Source: Prosopocoilus inquinatus
Taxonomy: Eukaryota > Arthropoda > Insecta > Coleoptera > Lucanidae
Reading direction: 5' to 3'
DNA: 64,000 nt
NCBI GenBank assembly: GCA_036172665.1
Contig: CM069876.1
Coordinates: forward strand, 44,733,001 to 44,797,000
A program made the position numbers and the translations under genes. Shown piece by piece: positions 57,188-64,000 of the stretch. The notes beneath the pieces were generated by a model. The model did not search any database. It saw only the letters and a program-made list of their open reading frames with translations, and had not been told where the DNA came from. Positions within the stretch are counted from its first letter, which is position 1; every line of letters starts with the position of its first letter.

Positions 57188-58940
57188 GATAAAAATTTAT
57201 TTTATAATGGCTTATAATAATTACAAGTAACAAACTAAAACTGTACGAAAAAAAAAACCTTTTCTTGGAGTTAGTTAAAAATAAATAATGTAAGATTATT
57301 GTATGTTCACTAATCTTGGGTCGATGGGTGTTAGTAAAATGTAGCTTTATTAAAATATTATATTTTTTTTGACTACTAGTTCTAGAACACACTACTATGT
57401 ACAGTGTGGTCCATTTTTGATGGTTTTACAGGGTTTCTCAGTTATTTTTAGAAATATAAGAAAACCGTTTCCGCGACCCAAGAAAATAGTTTTTAAGTTT
57501 TCAAAATATCTTGTCAGACAACTGAGATATTGTGAAAAATAATTTTTCGGAAAAATTCGTTTTCGGCCGATATTTCCCGAACGAATCGAGATAGCTAACT
57601 TTTGTTTTCTCCACTGAGTTTTTCTTGATAAAGTAGCGAAAACGGTTTTCTTCTATACCTATAAATAACTGAGAAACGCTGTAAAACTATCAAAAATGGA
57701 CCACACTGTACATTGTTTTCGACCGGAGAACTTGATTTTCTGGCGCTTGCTTAATAATATTTTTTTCTCTCCTATTAGTTAATAGTGAAAACAGCTGATC
57801 ACATCTGTCACTGTTAAAACGAAATAAGTAAACTTTCAGGCGGGATATAATTAGAACTCTTGAGATATTTTAAATTTCGCGGGCATATGGACGTACCTGG
57901 CTAGCGAAAGCGAACAGCGCTGCAGTCAAGTGAACAAGTGGAGGTCGAGTTATTTTTTCGTCCAGAAATTGTCAATTCCAATTAGCTGCTATTCATTTGT
58001 TTTCACTATTGACTATTTGTTTTTAAACAGTATTTTTAACTAAATTCCATTGAACTGTTGTAAATATAAAAACGGTTAGAAAAATTATATTAAATATAAA
58101 TATAGCGGATGGAATATGAAAAGCCTTTGATGCTGTATGGTCTTTATTTTTAAATTTTATTTTATTTTTATTTTAATAAATGATACGTCAAACAAAATTA
58201 TTTAAAAAAAAGCCACAATTTGAATCGATTTAACATTTTTTTCTCTCTGAGTTCCGTTTTCGACTGGAGACAGTCAACTTTTGTTTTTTTTTTTTTAAAT
58301 TGCACTACTATTTTTTTTTCTACTCATTTTTATAGAAATGTTTTCCTGAATCTGAAAATCTAAACAATTATACCCAAGCACGGAAAAAGAAGAAGAGAAT
58401 TTAAGGAAGTAATTTGGAAGTTTTAAAAATGAAACTATCACATTAAACAAAGACTAAGTGGGGCTGTGCATGTCTTGTCTGTCAGTCGCGCGTTTTACGA
58501 AAATTAACTTAAAAAATTTTTCAATTAAAAAAAATTAAATTAAAACGGATCACCAGAATTATGTGGATACGATTGAAGAAGCATATTTATATAAATTATT
58601 AATTACATCAGAAAACTGCTATAAAGAAACAAAGAATATGCACAATAAATAAATAAATAAAACTCAGGACAAAATGTGATTATTATTAAAAAAAATATAT
58701 ACAGGGAAGGGCAAAAGTATGGAACCGGCTTAATATTTCGAAAACTGTTTGACGTATCTGTTTGAAATTTGGTGTGTGATTTAGAGTCAATAAAACCTAT
58801 ATTACCAATTTGTTTCATTTGTTTATCTGCTCATGTTTCTGAAATAAAGCGCCTATTTGATTTTTTTTTAATGACAACCTGCTGATTTTTTTCCTATATT
58901 TAATAACTCGTTTAATTCTTTAAACGACTACATAAAAATA
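57188..58940. repeat. Segmental duplication, 5' flank of block M
   Basis: Matches 62250-64000 nearly base for base (offset about 5.05-5.06 kb). With the leader of the exon (56722-56934 against 62041-62250) it forms a duplicated cassette of about 2 kb that continues past the right edge of the window. Confidence 0.9.
57400..57710. mobile_element. 311-bp MITE, TACAGTGTGGTCC ends, copy 1
   Basis: TACAGTGTGGTCCATTTTTG at the left, CAAAAATGGACCACACTGTA at the right; inner arms GTTTTACAGGGTTTCTCAG and CTGAGAAACGCTGTAAAAC. Homologous to the inner part of the 47.55-50.42 kb palindrome. Confidence 0.88.
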
Positions 58941-59403
58941 TTTATCTATTACATAAGAAAATTTTCGAGAAAATAACGTTTGACGAAAAAGTTAAGAAAA
59001 ATGGTTTATTGTTTGATATTCGACAAAAATATTAGTTTTAACAAAAAAACTAGAAGGCCATAAGATTATGGGATGTTTTTAAGATAGAACTAAAGAAACT
59101 TTTAATAAAAATTGCCTTAAAAACAGGAAAACAAATACTAAATATCAGCGTAAACTATTTTTTCTAACTTTTTCATTCAAACATTATTTTCTAGAAATTT
59201 CCTTATGCAATAGATAAATATTTTTATGTGGTCGTGTAAAGAATTAAACAAACTATTAAATCTCAGAAACAAGAGCAGATAAACAATTGAAACAAATTGG
59301 TAATGTTGGTCCTATTGACTGAATCACACACCAAATTTCAAATAGATACGTCAAACAGTTTTCGAAATATTAAGCCGGTTCCATACTTTTGCCCTACCCT
59401 GTA
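58700..59403. mobile_element. 704-bp foldback element, TACAGGGAAGGGC ends
   Basis: TACAGGGAAGGGCAAAAGTA at the left and TACTTTTGCCCTACCCTGTA at the right; arms continue with GGAACCGGCTTAATATTTCG and TTTGACGTATC. A second copy begins at 63750. No open frame for a transposase. Confidence 0.88.
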
Positions 59404-59725
59404 TATGTGTCAGTGTATGACATGTACTTTTTCAAACTTATTTATGCTAGATATTTAAATGTACAATAGAAAATATACAAATACACAGAATGATCCATTT
59501 AACAAAACTCACCTATCATTGGAATTATTTCAACCACCCTGTAGATTCAAATTTTACTTTAAAAGACGTTTCTTTCCGATTGAAACATTTCTAAGATAAG
59601 GCCAAAAATAATTTTATTCCGTAAGTAGTATCCACAGTGTACAGGGTGTAACAAAGATACAGGCCGCCATTTCAGGAACGCATTGTACATATCAAAATAA
59701 GGAAAAAAGTCCATATAAACTTACA
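59404..59725. other. Spacer with repeat termini
   Basis: Includes GTACAGGGTGTAACAAAGAT near 59639. No gene recognised. Confidence 0.4.
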
Positions 59726-60216
59726 TACAGGGTGTTCACGGTAACCCGCGACAATAGCTAACTTTCTTAATTGAATTTTTACGAAGTGGTTTCTATTAGA
59801 AAAGTTTCAGGACCTTTCTTGTCCAATTTGACGGCAATACCGGAAAACAAATGATCAGCAAATTTTTCAGATTTTCAATTGTTTTTAACATTCTTTTAAT
59901 AATGTGTCTCTAAAATATTAACTTCCAAAGTCTGCAACTTTTTGAATTATTTGATAATTAATTTTGGTGTTCAAGAAAAATGTTTACAACAGCTAACTCT
60001 TTTATTTTATGAGGTAAAAAAAAATTAGAAAAGTTTCGGGACCTTTTTCGTCTAGACGCATCGGAAAAACAAATTATTGTTTGGTTTTCCCGATTTTCAA
60101 TTGTTTTTAATTCTTTTTTTATCAGCTTTTTTCTTCTTCGCAACAAGATGCAGTTTAGTACGTCTCTTAAGGGTTCTTTCTTAGCTATCGATCGATTCTC
60201 GTGAACATACCCTGTA
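59726..60216. mobile_element. Foldback element, TACAGGGTGTTCACG ends
   Basis: TACAGGGTGTTCACGGTAAC at the left; GTGAACATACCCTGTA at the right. AATAGCTAACTTTCTT is matched by AAGAAAG..TAGCTATCG in complement. The arms are more diverged than in the other elements. Confidence 0.6.
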
Positions 60217-61025
60217 CATACGTTTCTTTTTTAAAAAAATTTGTTGCGTTTAATTTAAGCGATCGTAGGATGTCGCTGATTTATCTGTTCGTTTATTTTT
60301 TCCTTTATTTTGATATGTACGATACGTCTTTGAAGTAACTGCTGCCTCTGAGACATTCTAGTGATCAAAATGATCAAAATTATTAAAATTATGAAACTGA
60401 ATATTAACGATTTAATTTTTTTATTTCATGCGAGAGTATGTACAGGAAAAAAATGCATTTAAATATGTATACAGGGGTACGCGCGAAATCGTGTCGATAG
60501 TTTGAAAATAATTCTTGGAGACGAACTTAATTAGACTTCCTGAACGCAATGCAGTGAAGTGGTTTTCCGTTAAGAAAAATAAAAACAATTAAAAATCTCG
60601 AAACGTCACTTGTTTTTCCGATACTGCCATAAAATAGAGCGGACAAGGTTCTAAAACTTCCTAATTTAAGTTACCTCGTGAAATTTCAAATAAAAAAAAG
60701 TTAGCTCTCGTAGACATTTTTGTTGAACGCTGAGATTTATGTACCAAATAGAAAAAAAAAAAAAAAAAATAGTAGACTTTGGAGGATAATATTTTAGAGG
60801 CGTAATTAAACTGACATCCTGAACGCGATGCGAAGACAAAAGCATTACGTTTTATTAAAAAAATTTAAAAGCAATTGAAAATCTCAAAAAACTTGTCAGT
60901 CATTCGTTCGTTCGTTCCCGATATTACCAAAGAAATTGAGGTCCTGATACTTTTCCAATATAAATTACTTTGTAAAATTTTAAATAAAAAAGTTAGCTGT
61001 TGTTGCGGCTTAAATAATATAAATA
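60217..61025. other. Repeat-rich non-coding stretch
   Basis: TACAGGGGTACGCGCGAAAT near 60471 and TTTAAGCGATCGTAGGATGTC near 60256 are dispersed-repeat termini. Phrases of the 59726 element recur (TTTTCCGATACTGCC). No gene. Confidence 0.45.
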
Positions 61026-61364
61026 ATATATACGGGTTGTTAAGCCAAACTGAGATCACAGAAATTCAATGAGAGTACAGGTAACGCAAATAATTGAAGT
61101 TTGACTTTCTTTTAAGCGTTAACAGCTTGATTGTCTGACATCATTGAAGAATGAGTTTGCGGGAAGGGCGATGCCGATTATTCAGGCGTTACACACGAAC
61201 TTTTCATTTTCATGTCTAGGCATACAACTTCTTAAATAAAAACTTAAAGCGCGCTGGTGGTTCACCTTGGAGCCTATCCAGAGGATGCTTGAAAGCCGCA
61301 CTGCAATCTAACCGACATGCAGCTAGCTTTAAAATTTTTCAAATTGCCAGAAAAAAAGGGCGAT
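61026..61364. repeat. 3' flank of block N, related to 51836-52247
   Basis: TATACGGGTTGTTAAGCCAA, ATGAGAGTACAGGTAACGCA and ATCCAGAGGATGCTTGAAAG parallel the flank of block L. Confidence 0.75.
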
Positions 61365-61498
61365 TCTCGTTATTATGTGTCATTAGATGTCGTAACTTAC
61401 GACACTATCGTCGCTTTTCACCGACGTGCTTCAAAATGGATGTTTTCAAACTGCAAAGTTCAACAACTACAATCACATGCGTTATATCTCAAAGGCTT
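61365..61498 (-). pseudogene. Broken last fingers 3' of block N
   Basis: Shifted frames show a decayed finger (NACDCSC-like), then ILKHVGEKRR-stop and CRKLRHLMTHNNEN: the same ancestral C-terminal finger as after I, J and L. Confidence 0.75.
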
Positions 61499-62141
61499 TT
61501 AATTACTGTGGATAATTAAATGTTGACGTAAAGATGCAGGCGACCTACACTTGTAGTCGCACTTGCTACACTTAAACGGGTTTTCATCGGTGTGCTTCAA
61601 AATGTGGGTTTTCAAACTGTAGGGGCTTCTACAACTATAATCACATAAGTTGCATCTTAAAGGCTTTTCATTACTGTGGATCAATAAGTGTTTACGTAAA
61701 CTTGCCCGCCGTGTAAAATTGCAATCGCACTTGCTGCACTTAAACGGTTTCTCGCCGGTGTGAGTCAAAACGTGCACTTGCAAAGTATATGAAGTTCTGC
61801 ATCTATAATCACATGTGTTACATCTGAAAGGCTTTTCATTATTGTGGATCATCAAGTGTCGATGTAAATGTCCACGCTGTGCACTCTTGTAATCGCACTG
61901 GCTACACTTGAATGGTTTCTCACCGGTGTGTATCTTTAAGTGGGTCTTCAAAGTTCCCAGGTGTGCGCATCTATAACCGCATATTTTACATTTGAGAGGT
62001 TTCTCGTCAACATGTTTCTGTTTATGCCTGCCTTCGTATCTCCTCTTGCGTTGCTCTGTTTCGGTTGTTTCAGAGCGAGTCAGAACGATGACGCAACGTT
62101 TACGGAATATTTTCTCAAGGTCACTCTGGGTGAAGCATCTC
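61499..62141 (-). CDS. C2H2 zinc-finger block N, terminal exon, 6 fingers
   Basis: The exon starts after acceptor ATTTTTGTTTCAG (AG at 62143-62142) and gives 213 residues. The leader RCFTQSDLEKIFRKRC is nearly the same as in block M; then TETEQRKRRYEGRHKQKH. Six C2H2 fingers follow, ending LRQHLIIHSN at a stop where GAA became out of frame. Finger 4 has CDCNFTRR in place of the usual CDYKC. Fingers 3-5 are closer to block L (SSYSLKTHILKH) than to M, so N looks like a mosaic of an M-like 5' part and an L-like 3' part. No ATG before the fingers. Confidence 0.87.
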
Positions 62142-62454
62142 CTGAAACAAAAATCATTGATAAAATTAAAAAAAAAAAAACGAAATTGTTTAATACAAGA
62201 AATGAACAAAGCTCAGTATCAATACATGATCACTTTAATAACGATAAAAATTTATTTTATAATGGCTTATAATAATTACAAGTAACAAACTAAAACTGTA
62301 CGAAAAAAAAAACCTTTTCTTGGAGTTAGTTAAAAATAAATAATGTAAGATTATTGTAGTGTTCACTAATCTTGGGTCGATGGGTGTTAGTAAAATGTAG
62401 CTTTATTAAAATATTATATTTTTTTGACTACTAGTTCTAGAACACACTACTATG

Positions 62455-62765
62455 TACAGTGTGGTCCATTTTTGATGGTTTTACAGGGTTTCTCAGTTAT
62501 TTTTAGAAATTTAAGAAAACCGTTTCCGCGACCCAAAAAAATAGTTTTTAAATTTTCAAAATATCTTGTCAGACAACTGAGATATTGTGAAAAATAATTT
62601 TTCGGAAAAATTCGTTTTCGACCGATATTTCCCGAACGAATCGAGATAGCTAACTTTTGTTTTCTCCACTGAGTTTTTCTTGATAAAGTAGCGAAAACGG
62701 TTTTCTTCTATACCTATAAATAACTGAGAAACGCTGTAAAACTATCAAAAATGGACCACACTGTA
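62455..62765. mobile_element. 311-bp MITE, copy 2
   Basis: Same element and same position as 57400-57710 within the duplicated flank, so it was present before the duplication. Confidence 0.88.
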
Positions 62766-63749
62766 CATTGTTTTCGACCGGAGAACTTGATTTTCTGGCG
62801 CTTGCTTAATAATATTTTTTTCTCTCCTATTAGTTAATAGTGAAAACAGCTGATCACATCTGTCACTGTTAAAACGAAATAAGTAAACTTTCAGGCGGGA
62901 TATAATTAGAACTCTTGAGATATTTTAAATTTCGCGGGCATATGGACGTACCTGGCTAGCGAAAGCGAACAGCACTGCAGTCAAATGAACATGTGGAGGT
63001 CGAGTTATTTTTTCGTCCAGAAATTATCAATTCCAATTAGCTGCTATTCATTTGTTTTCACTATTGTCTATTTGTTTTTAAACAGTATTTTTAACTAAAT
63101 GCCATTTAACCGTTGTAAATATAAAAACGGTTAGAAAAATTATATTAAATATAAATATAGCGGGTGGAATATGAAAAGCCTTTGATGCTGTATGGTCTTT
63201 ATTTTTAAATTTTATTTTATTTTTATTTTAATAAATGATACGTCAAACAAAATTATTAAAAAAAAAGCCACAATTTGAATCGATTTAACATTTTTTTCTC
63301 TCTGAGTTCCGTTTTCGACTGGAGACAGTCAACTTTTGTTTGTTTTTTTTAAATTGCACTACTATTTTTTTTTTTACTCATTCCTATAGAAATGTTTTCC
63401 TGAATCTGAAAATCTAAACAATTATACCCAAGCACGGAAAAAGAAGAAGAGAATTTAAGGAAGTAATTTGGAAGTTTTAAAAATGAAACCATCACATTAA
63501 ACAAAGACTAAGTGGGGCTGTGCATGTCTTGTCTGTCAGTCGCGCGTTTTACGAAAATTAACTTAAAAAATTTTTCAATAAAAAAAAAAATTAAAACGGA
63601 TCACCAGAATTATGTGGATGTGATTGAAGAAGCATATTTATATAAATTATTAATTAGATCAGAAAACTGCTATAAAGAAACAAAGAATATGCACAATAAA
63701 TAAATAAATAAAACTCAGGACGAAATGTGATTATTATTAAAAAAATATA

Positions 63750-64000
63750 TACAGGGAAGGGCAAAAGTATTAAACCGGCTTAATATTTCGAAAACTGTTT
63801 GACGTATCTACTTGAAATTTGGTGTGTGATTTAGAATCAATAAAACGTATATTACCAATTTGTTTCAATTGTTTATCTGCTCTTGTTTCTGAGATCCAAC
63901 GGATACTTAATTTTTTTTTAAATGACAACCTTCTGATTTCTTTCCTGTATTTAATAGTTCCCTGTATTTAATAGTTCGTTTAATTCTCTAAACGACCACA
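63750..64000. mobile_element. Foldback element, partial (runs off the window)
   Basis: Left end TACAGGGAAGGGCAAAAGTA as at 58700; the right half lies beyond the edge. The interior has a small local duplication of CCTGTATTTAATAGTT at the very end. Confidence 0.8.

Larger units (their letters stand above)
62250..64000. repeat. Segmental duplication, 5' flank of block N
   Basis: Counterpart of 57188-58940, continuing to the window edge. Differences are scattered single bases and small indels. Confidence 0.9.

Noticed and set aside
58140..58680. Short open frames in the M and N flanks (for example 63512-63703)
   Set aside because: They are duplicated non-coding flank, lysine/asparagine-rich, with no protein features.

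Overview
The window is AT-rich eukaryotic DNA that looks like an insect genome, possibly a beetle; the order is a guess. It has spliced genes with GT/AG introns, a TATA box plus TCAGT initiator, many miniature inverted-repeat and foldback elements, and long tandem C2H2 zinc-finger coding blocks.

Region 1 (1-5.4 kb, + strand): the last six exons of a dyskerin (H/ACA RNP pseudouridine synthase subunit, DKC1/Nop60B/Cbf5) gene, from just after the catalytic TruB N-terminus through the PUA domain to a lysine-rich tail. No exon for the catalytic N-terminus could be found upstream in the window.

Region 2 (7.9-62.2 kb, - strand): a head-to-tail cluster of 14 C2H2 zinc-finger blocks, called A to N here, with about 130 intact fingers. 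Each block is a single terminal exon that starts at a splice acceptor (usually TTTGTTTCAG or similar). In all 14 the upstream intron interrupts the frame at the same place (phase 2), and several blocks have no ATG ahead of their fingers. So each block needs an upstream 5' exon, either private and unseen, or shared beyond the right edge of the window in the manner of a lola-like alternative-terminal-exon locus. Blocks H to N also share a leader peptide around FTQKDLENIFRKRC before the fingers. Blocks A to C end in a different shared last finger (KKYK/EKYR type).

The cluster is evolving quickly. F and G lie in a 3.2-kb tandem segmental duplication. M and N share about 2 kb of upstream flank, while L and N share downstream flank. 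K contains a near-identical four-finger (336-bp) tandem repeat and a nonsense codon. The 3' ends of most blocks are eroded: finger remnants continue past frameshifts or stops in D, F, G, I, J, K, L, M and N.

The DNA between blocks is dominated by repeats: a TTTGACAAGTTTGACA array (5.9-7.7 kb), a CTGTCAAACTGACAG array (9.6-11.8 kb), a 164-bp tandem repeat (34.6-35.5 kb), a 2.87-kb near-palindrome (47.55-50.42 kb), several 0.3-1 kb foldback elements with TACAGNGTG termini, a tRNA-headed SINE, and a two-copy MITE family. No rRNA gene, CRISPR array or transposase gene was recognised.
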